Shown here one piece after another: positions 1-7,612 of a stretch of 64,000 bases of DNA. Below the pieces are notes generated by a model. That model was not told the DNA's origin. It was given only the letters and a program-made list of their open reading frames with translations, and ran no database searches. The translations under genes were made by a program, and so were the position numbers. Positions within the stretch are counted from its first letter, which is position 1. Every line of letters starts with the position of its first letter. The DNA comes from Brevundimonas sp. SH203 (lineage in GTDB: Bacteria; Pseudomonadota; Alphaproteobacteria; Caulobacterales; Caulobacteraceae): the NCBI RefSeq assembly GCF_002157625.1, contig NZ_BDMM01000002.1, forward strand, positions 62,001 to 126,000. Direction: 5' to 3'.

Positions 1-636
1 GCCGAGAACGGATTCTTCGATCAGGACCTCGGTGGTCGGCGACAGGTCCAGGCCGCGCAGGACGATCTCGTCGAACTCCTCGCGGTTATAGGCGATGCCG
101 CCGCCGGTGCCGGCCAGGGTGAAGGACGGGCGGATCACGGCGGGCAAGCCGACGAACTCCAGCCCCTCCAGCGCCTCCTCCATCGAATGGGCGGCCTTGG
201 AGCGGGGACTCTCCAGACCCAGCTTGTCCATGGCGTCGCGGAACTTCTGGCGATCCTCGGCCTTGTCGATGACCTCGGCCTTGGCGCCGATCATCTCGAC
301 CCCGTGGCGGGCCAGGGCGCCCGATTCATGCAGGGCCAGCGCCGTGTTCAGCGCCGTCTGGCCGCCCATGGTGGGCAGCAGGGCGTCGGGCTTTTCCTTG
401 ACGATGATCTTCTCGACCATCTCAGGCGTGATCGGCTCGATATAGGTGGCGTCGGCCACCTCCGGGTCGGTCATGATGGTGGCGGGGTTCGAATTGACCA
501 GGATGACCCGGTAGCCTTCCGCCTTCAGCGCCTTGCATGCCTGAACGCCGGAATAGTCGAACTCGCACGCCTGGCCGATGACGATCGGGCCGGCGCCGAT
601 GATGAGGATGGACTTGATGTCTGTGCGCTTGGGCAT
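1..636 (-). CDS. carB: Carbamoyl-phosphate synthase large subunit, N-terminal part (runs off the left edge)
   Basis: This is the large subunit of carbamoyl-phosphate synthase, which makes carbamoyl phosphate from glutamine-derived ammonia, bicarbonate and ATP for pyrimidine and arginine synthesis in the cytoplasm. Only the first 212 residues lie in the window. The start [17 protein letters not shown], followed by QACEFDYSG and VNSNPATIM, is the characteristic pre-ATP-grasp start of the carboxyphosphate domain, and [12 protein letters not shown] near residue 190 belongs to its ATP-binding fold. A purine-rich GAAGAAGAG lies just upstream of the ATG. An RraB-like gene ends 25 bases upstream on the same strand and may be co-transcribed. 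Identification is very secure. Confidence 0.97.
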   Translation of the reverse strand, partial: MPKRTDIKSILIIGAGPIVIGQACEFDYSGVQACKALKAEGYRVILVNSNPATIMTDPEVADATYIEPITPEMVEKIIVKEKPDALLPTMGGQTALNTALALHESGALARHGVEMIGAKAEVIDKAEDRQKFRDAMDKLGLESPRSKAAHSMEEALEGLEFVGLPAVIRPSFTLAGTGGGIAYNREEFDEIVLRGLDLSPTTEVLIEESVLG

Positions 637-661
637 CGCCAGCTCTTCTTCTTATTGAACG

Positions 662-976
662 CTAATGGGTCACGACCGCGCAATCCCAGCCGTCGTAGTC
701 CAGCTGGAAGGCCGCGGCCCAGGTCTGCATCATGGCCGAGGTCGCCGAGAACGACGCTTCGTCCACCGCCATAGTGGTTTCGAGAAGGGTGGAATCGTCC
801 GCGCCGCTGGTCAAAAAGCCCGCGCGTCGGGCGACCTCGTTCAGGTCGCCGTGATCGCCCTCGCCATAGAAGTAGAACCGCGTGTGGCGCGGCGTCACGC
901 CGCTGTCGCCCTGTTCGGCCAGCGCCGCGCGCACCATGGCGTCGCGTTCGTCATGACTGATGTCCGGGGCCAGCAA
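662..976 (-). CDS. RraB-like (ribonuclease E inhibitor family) protein
   Basis: This small protein resembles RraB, which binds RNase E and adjusts mRNA decay. The visible family features are RFYFYGEGDHGDLNEVARRAG and the C-terminal LDYDGWDCAV, which matches the VEYDGWG signature near the end of E. coli RraB. The frame is open further upstream to an ATG at 1120, but that part is arginine-rich and does not look like coding sequence. A TTG at 976 has GGAAG nine bases before it and gives 104 residues; the first internal ATG is at 937. I prefer the TTG start. The gene lies 25 bases before carB. RNase E regulation is inferred from family only. Confidence 0.7.
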   Translation of the reverse strand: MLAPDISHDERDAMVRAALAEQGDSGVTPRHTRFYFYGEGDHGDLNEVARRAGFLTSGADDSTLLETTMAVDEASFSATSAMMQTWAAAFQLDYDGWDCAVVTH

Positions 977-1345
977 GGGCGGCGTCTTCCTTCGGTCTCT
1001 ACGCGCGCGAGAAGCCCCCGCACGGCAGGGCCATGCGACGTTCGCGTCAGGTTGTCGGTTAAGCGGCCCGTTTAGAGAGGGAGGGGCGTGGGAGCAACTG
1101 GAAACATCGACAGGAGACATATCGACGTTCGATGGCGTGCGATGACCTTAATGACGTAAGCGAGAGGCTCGCGCCTCACGAATAGGGTCGAATATTCGCA
1201 TGTTTGTGTCAGTAGTGTTGCGGTTGCGTCACGTTCAGGGCTTGGACGCGGCCGTTATATGGCTTTAACGTACGCTATCTTCGGGAGTTGCGCCCGAAAA
1301 TCCCCAGGCGTTCCCCCACGCCTGACATCATCAAAGAGGTTCTCC

Positions 1346-4339
1346 TTGACGTACCGCCGTTCACGACTGCTCGCAGGCAGCATGCTTTCCGCCCTTGGTC
1401 TGGTCGCCGCCTTCCCCGCCATGGCTCAGCAGACGCCGCCGGCGGACGGCGAACAGGCGAAGGATCAGCCGGCAGAGGTCGGCGAGATCGTCGTCACGGG
1501 GTCGCGCATTCCGCGTAACGAGTTCACCAGCTCCTCGCCGGTGCAGGTGGTGACGGCGCAGCGCGCCGAACAGCGCGGCCTCAGCGACACGGCGCAACTG
1601 CTGCAATCCGCGACCGTCGCGGCCGGTTCGCCTCAGGTGAATGCGACCATCTCCAGCGCCTTCGTCACCGACGGCGGCCCGGGCGCATCGACGATTTCGC
1701 TGCGGGGCCTGGGCGCCAACCGCACTCTGGTGCTGCTGAACGGCCGCCGCGCCGGTCCGGCCGGCACGCGCGGCGGCGTGTCCGCCTTCGACCTGAACGT
1801 CATCCCGCAGTCGGCGCTGGATCGCGTCGATATCCTGAAGGACGGCGCCTCTTCGATCTATGGTTCGGACGCCGTCGCCGGCGTGGTCAACCTGATCACC
1901 GCCAAGCGCAACGGCGGCGAGATGAGCGTGTTCGCCACGGCGCCGTTCGAGGGCGGCGGCGAGCAGTACAATATCTCCGGCACCTATGGAAAAACCTTCG
2001 ACCGCGGCCACTTCAGCGTTTCGGCCGACTACTATCGTCAGGAAGAACTGACGGCGGGTGATCGCGATTACCTGATCTGCAAGAACCAGTATGTGTTCGA
2101 GCCGGGCACCCGCAACCGCGCCGATCGTATCGACCCGCGCACGGGCCAGCCGACCTGCAACGATGTTCTGTGGGGCCAAGTCTATGCCTATGGCCCGAAC
2201 TTCGAATCGCGCACCGGCCGCTTCCAGTACGATTATGACGGCGACCTGGGCAAATACATCCCCGTGCGTCCCTCCAATCCGGCGACCAGCGCGGCTCTGC
2301 CGGGCGCGCCGAACGGCTTCTATGTGGTGAACTACGACGCCGCGTCTCGCGCGGTCGTGAACGCCAGCCACCCCTTCGCCAAGAAGGAAACCATCGTCCC
2401 CGAAGTGCAGCGTTACACCGCGTTCGCGGAAGGCTCGTATGAAGTGGGCGGCGGCGTCGAAGCCTATGGCGAATTCCTGGTGAACCGTCGCGAGAGCCGC
2501 ACCAACGGCTATCGTCAGTACTGGAACTACACCTACACCAGCGACTTCTTCGGTCCCGGCGTCGGCGATCCGGTCACCGGATTCACGGGCGACAACATCC
2601 TCAGCGCAACACCGGTCACGGACCACTATAGCAAGTCGCAGCGCGTGGATTATATCCGCGGCGTGGCGGGCCTGCGCGGTTCGGTCACTCTGGGCGCGAC
2701 CGGCTCCTGGAAGTGGGACGTCTTCGCTCAATACAGCCGTTCGGATGGTGATTATTCGCAAGACGTCCTGCTGAAAGACGCCGTCACTTCGACCAGCTTC
2801 AAGACCGCCAGCTGCCTGGGCACCAACCTGCCCGTCAGCGGTCGTCCCTGCATCGATATGGACTTCACCAACCCGCGTGTGCTGCGTGGCGACCTGACCG
2901 ACGCCGAAAAGGCGTTCCTCTACGCCGACGAGACGGGCAACACCCTGTACGAACAGACCTATGTCGAAGGGTCGATCGGCGGCAATCTGTTCAACCTGCC
3001 GGCTGGTCCGGTGGGGTTGGCGCTGGGCTTCCACCTGCGTCGCGACAAGATCAACGACACGCCGGGCGCAGTCACCCGGGCGTCCAACAGCTGGGGGCTG
3101 AGCGGCGCGGGCATCACGCAGGGCTCGGATGACACCCGCGAGGCTTATGCCGAGCTGGCGGTGCCGCTCCTTGCTAACGCACCGTTCGTGCAGAACCTCG
3201 ATCTGTCGCTGTCCGGCCGTTACACGGATACGAAATCGTCTGGCGACGCTTCGACCTATAAGGTCGGTCTGAACTGGGCCCTGAACGACGCGATTCGCTT
3301 CCGGGCGACGCGCGGCACCTCCTTCCGCGCGCCGGCGTTGTTCGAACTGTATCTCGCCGACCAGACCAGCTTCCTGGGCCAGCGTAGCGTCGATCCCTGC
3401 ATCAATCTGGACGACCGTCTGGCCGATGGCGGCGTGAGCCAGCAGCTGTACAACAACTGCCGAGCCGCGAGCGGTCCTGGCGGCGGCGTTGCGGGCGACT
3501 TCACGGGCGGGCAGGCATCGGCCAACATCGTGACCGGCGGGGGCTTGGGAAATCTGAAGCCTGAAACCTCGACCTCGACCGTTCTGGGCGTGGTGCTGAC
3601 GCCACCGAACAGCGGCCTGAGCCTCGCGGTCGATTATTTCGAGATCGAGATCAAGGATCAGGTCACCAACCTGGGCGCCGCCAATATTCTGATCGCCTGC
3701 TATACGTCGGACAACTTCCCGACCGATCCGGTTTGCAACCAGTTCGACCGGGACAAGACCCTGGGCATTACCCAGGTTCGCGACAGCTTCATCAACATCG
3801 CCAACCAGCAGAACCGCGGTCTGGACTTCACGGTTCGCTATGTGAACGAGACACCTTGGGGCAAGCTGAGCCTAGACAGCCAGACGACGTGGACGCTGGA
3901 GAACTACACCTCTCTGTTCGCCGGCAACTTCGTCAATCCTCTGGGTGAAGTCGGCTATCCGGAGTTGGTCGGAAACATCAACCTGACCTTCAATCGCGGT
4001 CCGTGGACGGCGTTCTGGGGCTTTGACTGGATCGGCAATCAATCCAGCCTGAACGAGTATGTTCGCGACAACGGTTCGGCGTTCCCGACCTTGGACGGTC
4101 GCAAGGTCGAGGTGAAGGCCGCTGCGGAGTTCACCGGCTTCCACAGCGCCTCGCTGAGCTACGAGTTCGACGGTTGGAAGGTGATGGGCGGCCTGGCCAA
4201 CATCTTCGACGAGAAGCCGCCGGCAGCCACGACGACCATCGGCCAGTACCAAACCACGGGTAACTCGATCCTGGCGTCGCAGTACACCGAGGCCTACTAC
4301 GGTCGTCGCGCCTTCGTGCGTTTGACCAAGTCGTTCTGA
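1346..4339 (+). CDS. TonB-dependent outer membrane receptor
   Basis: This is a gated 22-strand outer membrane receptor of about 997 residues, of the size usual for large Caulobacterales nutrient receptors. A signal peptide (LLAGSMLSALGLVAAFPAMA) ends near residue 27. The plug domain follows, with EIVVTGSRIPRN as the TonB-box-like start, then STISLRGLGANRTLVLLNGRR and ILKDGASSIYGSDAVAGVVN. The barrel ends in YYGRRAFVRLTKSF with the terminal aromatic typical of outer membrane proteins. I chose the TTG at 1346 because AAAGAGG sits six bases before it and the signal peptide starts directly after; the frame is open from 1259. The ligand cannot be told. A sulfotransferase-like gene follows 100 bases downstream. 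Confidence 0.95.
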   Translation: MTYRRSRLLAGSMLSALGLVAAFPAMAQQTPPADGEQAKDQPAEVGEIVVTGSRIPRNEFTSSSPVQVVTAQRAEQRGLSDTAQLLQSATVAAGSPQVNATISSAFVTDGGPGASTISLRGLGANRTLVLLNGRRAGPAGTRGGVSAFDLNVIPQSALDRVDILKDGASSIYGSDAVAGVVNLITAKRNGGEMSVFATAPFEGGGEQYNISGTYGKTFDRGHFSVSADYYRQEELTAGDRDYLICKNQYVFEPGTRNRADRIDPRTGQPTCNDVLWGQVYAYGPNFESRTGRFQYDYDGDLGKYIPVRPSNPATSAALPGAPNGFYVVNYDAASRAVVNASHPFAKKETIVPEVQRYTAFAEGSYEVGGGVEAYGEFLVNRRESRTNGYRQYWNYTYTSDFFGPGVGDPVTGFTGDNILSATPVTDHYSKSQRVDYIRGVAGLRGSVTLGATGSWKWDVFAQYSRSDGDYSQDVLLKDAVTSTSFKTASCLGTNLPVSGRPCIDMDFTNPRVLRGDLTDAEKAFLYADETGNTLYEQTYVEGSIGGNLFNLPAGPVGLALGFHLRRDKINDTPGAVTRASNSWGLSGAGITQGSDDTREAYAELAVPLLANAPFVQNLDLSLSGRYTDTKSSGDASTYKVGLNWALNDAIRFRATRGTSFRAPALFELYLADQTSFLGQRSVDPCINLDDRLADGGVSQQLYNNCRAASGPGGGVAGDFTGGQASANIVTGGGLGNLKPETSTSTVLGVVLTPPNSGLSLAVDYFEIEIKDQVTNLGAANILIACYTSDNFPTDPVCNQFDRDKTLGITQVRDSFINIANQQNRGLDFTVRYVNETPWGKLSLDSQTTWTLENYTSLFAGNFVNPLGEVGYPELVGNINLTFNRGPWTAFWGFDWIGNQSSLNEYVRDNGSAFPTLDGRKVEVKAAAEFTGFHSASLSYEFDGWKVMGGLANIFDEKPPAATTTIGQYQTTGNSILASQYTEAYYGRRAFVRLTKSF

Positions 4340-4366
4340 TCCGTCAGACATCGACGACGGCCATTG

Positions 4367-4396
4367 GAGGCGGCGGAGCGATCCGCCGCCTCTTCT
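4367..4396 (+). terminator. Hairpin terminator after the TonB receptor gene
   Basis: A perfect 11-base stem (GAGGCGGCGGA / TCCGCCGCCTC) closes a GCGA loop and is followed by TTCTGATT. It starts 28 bases after the receptor stop codon. The T tract is weak, so it may terminate only partly and let some transcript reach the sulfotransferase gene. Confidence 0.65.
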
Positions 4397-4438
4397 GATT
4401 CAGGAGGCGCCGCAAAGGCGTCGAGACGGAGAAGCGGC

Positions 4439-5230
4439 ATGGCGATCATCTCGGGCATCAAGGACACCCTGGATGCGGAAGTGGCGAAGTTCGACCAGAC
4501 GCCGCTGCGTCAGCCCGTTCTGCTCAACAGCGTGCCGAAAGGCGGCACGCATCTGTTGCGCAATATCGTGCGGATGTTCGTCCCGGTGGACCAGCATCAC
4601 GACCGCGATTTCGTTCAGGCGCCGAACATGCATCTGCATCTGGACGCCTTCAATCCGCATGAGCCGAAGCTGGCGGCCGCCCATCTGTTGTTTGACGACC
4701 AGGCGGCGGCCAATGTGCGTCTGACGCGGCATCTGATCCTGGTGCGCGACCCTTATGACTGGGTGTTGGCGCGGGCGCGCTTCATGGTGTCGGACGCCTT
4801 TCATCAGGACAATCTGGAGCATCTGAAGTCGGGACTGTTCAGCGCCGATGTACTGATCAACATGATGATTTTCGGCATCCACGCCAAAAGTCCGTCGCTG
4901 CTTGACATCTTCACCCACAACGCCGCCGCCTGGCTGGGCACGGGTGTCCATCTGGTCCGCTACGAGGATATTCTGAAGGCGATCCAGACGATCGATTCCG
5001 TCGAATCCGAAGCCTATTTCGGCGATCTGCTGGCAGCCTGCGGCATCGACAGGCCAAGCAACTGGAAAGACCGCGTGCTGGTGGGCTCGGATCGCAAGCT
5101 GAGCCGCACCGCGCGCGAGAATCTGCAACTGCCCGAGGGCATAACCCTGCCTGCCGCCCTGTCGGAGCAACAGCGCGCCCTGGTCGATTTCCATGCCCCG
5201 GGTTTAAGGGCGCTTCTGGGCTACGCCTGA
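4439..5230 (+). CDS. Sulfotransferase-like protein
   Basis: This 263-residue protein has the layout of PAPS-dependent sulfotransferases, which transfer sulfate from PAPS to an alcohol, amine or sugar. LLNSVPKGGTHLLRNI (residues 28-43) corresponds to the 5'-phosphosulfate loop, HLILVRDPYDWVLARARF (98-115) to the 3'-phosphate binding segment, and HLVRYEDIL (171-179) to the conserved strand near the end of the fold. The ATG at 4439 is preceded by GGAGAAG at a good distance; upstream codons in the same frame overlap the terminator. It directly follows the TonB receptor, which suggests a functional link, but substrate and PAPS use are not shown by the sequence. No signal peptide is seen. Confidence 0.72.
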   Translation: MAIISGIKDTLDAEVAKFDQTPLRQPVLLNSVPKGGTHLLRNIVRMFVPVDQHHDRDFVQAPNMHLHLDAFNPHEPKLAAAHLLFDDQAAANVRLTRHLILVRDPYDWVLARARFMVSDAFHQDNLEHLKSGLFSADVLINMMIFGIHAKSPSLLDIFTHNAAAWLGTGVHLVRYEDILKAIQTIDSVESEAYFGDLLAACGIDRPSNWKDRVLVGSDRKLSRTARENLQLPEGITLPAALSEQQRALVDFHAPGLRALLGYA

Positions 5231-5925
5231 TCCTTGATCGCCGCGATCCAGTCGGGGAGTTCGTCGATGCGGGAGAGGGAGACGTAGCGGGGTTCGTTGG
5301 TGGGGGCGTCGGCGAGTTCGTGGGCCCAGGTGACGGCGTAGGGGATGTGGACGCCGAAGGCGCCGGCGGCGATGGCGGGCAGGACGTCGGACTTCATGGA
5401 GTTGCCGGCCATGACGGCCTCGGCCGGGCCGGTGCCGTGGCGGGCGAAGACGCGCTCGTATGTGGCGCGGTCCTTCTCGGAGACGATCTCGACGGCGGCG
5501 AACCGTTCGCCCAGACCCGAGGCGGCCAGCTTGCGCTCCTGATCCAGCAGGTCGCCCTTGGTGATCAGGACCAGGCGATAGGTCTGGGACAGTTCGGCGA
5601 TCACCTCGTCCACGCCGGGCAGGGTTTCGACCGGGTGGGCCAGCATCTCGCGCCCGGCGGCCAGGATTTCGCGCACGACATGGGGCGGAGCGGCGCCGTC
5701 CGTCAGCTCCATCGCCGTCTCGATCATCGACAGGGTGAAGCCCTTCACCCCATAGCCATAGAGACGCAGGTTGCGCTGTTCGGTTTCGGCCAGGCGCGCG
5801 CCGATGACGGCCTCGTCGCCGTGGTCGGCCAGAAGATCGACGAACCGCGCATGGGTCAGGCGGAAGATCGTCTCGTTGTGCCAGAGGGTGTCGTCGGCAT
5901 CGAGGCCGACCGTGGTGATGCTCAT
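5221..5925 (-). CDS. HAD-superfamily hydrolase
   Basis: This 234-residue cytoplasmic phosphatase-type enzyme carries all four HAD motifs: the nucleophile motif GLDADDTLWHNE (Asp9 and Asp11), the motif II threonine in VLITKGD (Thr122), the lysine in SEKDRATY (Lys151), and the acidic motif IV AGNSMKSDVLPA (about 173-184). The cap lies between motifs I and II, as in phosphoglycolate phosphatase-like members. The substrate is unknown. Its last ten bases overlap the end of the convergent sulfotransferase gene. A divergent S41 protease gene starts 108 bases from its start codon, so the two probably share a promoter region. Confidence 0.87.
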   Translation of the reverse strand: MSITTVGLDADDTLWHNETIFRLTHARFVDLLADHGDEAVIGARLAETEQRNLRLYGYGVKGFTLSMIETAMELTDGAAPPHVVREILAAGREMLAHPVETLPGVDEVIAELSQTYRLVLITKGDLLDQERKLAASGLGERFAAVEIVSEKDRATYERVFARHGTGPAEAVMAGNSMKSDVLPAIAAGAFGVHIPYAVTWAHELADAPTNEPRYVSLSRIDELPDWIAAIKDQA

Positions 5926-6033
5926 GCCGCGCCCCTATCATGGGACGACGGAGGAGGGGAGACGCGATCGGCGGATCGGCGCCGCGCGATCAACGCGCAT
6001 TCGTGACTTGAGGCCGGGCCGGGCCTGGGTCAG

Positions 6034-7320
6034 ATGAAGGTCATGTCCCTTTCGTTGTCCGCACGGCTGTTCGGCGTCCTGTTGCTGGGACTGCCCGTGG
6101 GGCAGACGGCGGCGGCCGCGCCTGCTGCGAACGTCAGCGCGGCGGCCGTCGCGGCCGGCCCGGCGCGACCCGGTCCCGTGCAGGCGCGGCTGAACCAGCG
6201 GGTGTTCGACCGGGTGTGGGACGAGGTGCGGCGCGGCTATTACGACCCGACCCTGCATGGGGTCGACTGGCGGGCGGCGCGGGCGCAGTTCCGGCCCCAG
6301 GCGCTGGCGGCGCCGGACGAACGGTCGCTGTATCGGGTCGTGAACGCCATGCTGGACCTGCTGGACGACGGCCATGCGGCGGCCAGCCCTCCGGCGGCGG
6401 TTCGACGCCAAGAGGCCCAGTTCGCGCGCCGGGCGGTGATGGGGCTGACCCTGATGCGCGGGGCGACGCCGGACGACTGGACCGTCGAACGCATCCGTCC
6501 CGGCTCTCCGGCCGAGGCGGCGGGGGTGCAGATCGGCTGGGCGCTGAACAGCGTCGACGGGCGGCCGTGGGGGCCGGACGTGGAGACGTTCGACGGTCGG
6601 CCCGTGCATCTGGTCCTGACCGACGAAACGGGACAGCGCCGCGAGGCCACCGTGACGCCGCGCGTCATGGAGGCGGTCCAGCCCTTCGTCGCCGATACGT
6701 CGCGGCCCGGCGTGCTGGTGCTGCGGGTCGAGCAATTCGACAAGGGGCTGGGCCCGTGGATGGGCAGCGCGCTGGAGGGCCTGCCGCCCGATGTGGACGT
6801 GATCCTGGACCTGCGCGGCAATCCCGGCGGTCGGCTGTGGGAGGCGGAATCGGTGCTGACCTGTTTCCTGCCGCGCGGCCAGGCCTGGGCCACGCGCACG
6901 GGACGCACGGGGCGGGCGGTGGTGCTGAGGGCGGCGGGCGATTGCGGCGACCGGCGCGATCCGCTGGCCAATCCGGTCGCGGTGCTGGTCGATCAGGGCA
7001 GCCGCAGCGCGGCGGAGCTGACGCCGGCGGCCCTGCAGGAGGCGCGGCGCGGGATCGTGGTGGGGGAAAGGACCGGCGGCTCGGTCCTGATCGCGCAGGA
7101 GACCAATCTGCCGGACGGCGGGCGGCTGACGCTGAGCCGGGCGGACTTCGTGACGAGCGGCGGGACGCGGCTGGAAAAGCGGGGGGTGACGCCCGATGTC
7201 GCCGCGCCGCGCACCGTGATCCAGCGTCGGAACGGCGACGACCCGACGCTGGAGGCGGCCATCGCGGCGCTTCGGGCTTCTGATCGCGCCGAGAACGCGG
7301 GCCGTTCAAGCGGACTTTAG
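6034..7320 (+). CDS. S41 family peptidase-like protein lacking the usual catalytic lysine
   Basis: This 428-residue protein has a signal peptide (residues 1-28), a short N-terminal helical part, a PDZ-like segment (RIRPGSPAEAAGVQIGWAL, 153-171) and a C-terminal S41 protease core with ILDLRGNPGGRLWE (257-270) and VLVDQGSRSAAELTPAALQE (318-336). Aligned by eye with E. coli Prc, the catalytic serine is Ser325. The lysine of the GxxTxGK motif, 25 residues further on, is Ser350 in GERTGGS. It is therefore either an S41 member with a different catalytic arrangement or an inactive one. It is predicted to act in the periplasm. An ATG at 6043 is an alternative start. Confidence 0.85.
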   Translation: MKVMSLSLSARLFGVLLLGLPVGQTAAAAPAANVSAAAVAAGPARPGPVQARLNQRVFDRVWDEVRRGYYDPTLHGVDWRAARAQFRPQALAAPDERSLYRVVNAMLDLLDDGHAAASPPAAVRRQEAQFARRAVMGLTLMRGATPDDWTVERIRPGSPAEAAGVQIGWALNSVDGRPWGPDVETFDGRPVHLVLTDETGQRREATVTPRVMEAVQPFVADTSRPGVLVLRVEQFDKGLGPWMGSALEGLPPDVDVILDLRGNPGGRLWEAESVLTCFLPRGQAWATRTGRTGRAVVLRAAGDCGDRRDPLANPVAVLVDQGSRSAAELTPAALQEARRGIVVGERTGGSVLIAQETNLPDGGRLTLSRADFVTSGGTRLEKRGVTPDVAAPRTVIQRRNGDDPTLEAAIAALRASDRAENAGRSSGL

Positions 7321-7340
7321 GACGATTTCTTCCATCGAAT

Positions 7341-7362
7341 CATCCTGGCGAAAGCCGGGATG
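7341..7362. repeat. Short hairpin repeat between convergent genes
   Basis: CATCCTGGC-GAAA-GCCGGGATG forms a nine-pair stem with one G-U pair and a GAAA tetraloop. It lies between the ends of the S41 peptidase gene and ybdD and is related to the catccccgc hairpins near 37.65 and 42.7 kb. It may help termination in both directions. Confidence 0.6.
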
Positions 7363-7381
7363 AGCGGAAATCAAAAAGCGA

Positions 7382-7612
7382 TCAGCAGCATTTGAACCCG
7401 CCTGCTCCGCCGAACCGGCGTTGCTCGTGCAGGCGGAAGAAGGCGGTCCTGTCCAGCGGGGGCTGGTCGGGATGGGTCGCCGCCGCGTGGTCGACATAGG
7501 CCTGATAGTCCGGCTGGCCGATCATGGCGCCGGCCGTGCGCCGGACGCCGCGACCCCAGCGGATGGCGGCGTCGCGGCACAGGCACAGCAGGTCGTCGGA
7601 AGCCTCAGGCAC
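7382..7612 (-). CDS. YbdD/YjiX family small protein partnered with CstA
   Basis: This is a 76-residue cytoplasmic protein of the YbdD family. It shows the family pattern MIGQPDYQAYVDHAAATHPD and the C-terminal RRFGGAGGFKCC, which corresponds to the conserved YGGKGG...CC tail. YbdD-type genes nearly always follow cstA, and in E. coli the related pairs serve pyruvate or peptide uptake. Here the start codon overlaps the end of cstA by eight bases, so the two are surely translated from one message. The two terminal cysteines are conserved in the family, but their job is unknown. Confidence 0.9.
   Translation of the reverse strand: MPEASDDLLCLCRDAAIRWGRGVRRTAGAMIGQPDYQAYVDHAAATHPDQPPLDRTAFFRLHEQRRFGGAGGFKCC

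Noticed and set aside
1361-3034. A 557-codon open frame opposite the TonB receptor gene
   Set aside because: It is antisense to a well-supported receptor gene and has an alanine/arginine/histidine-rich composition typical of shadow frames.
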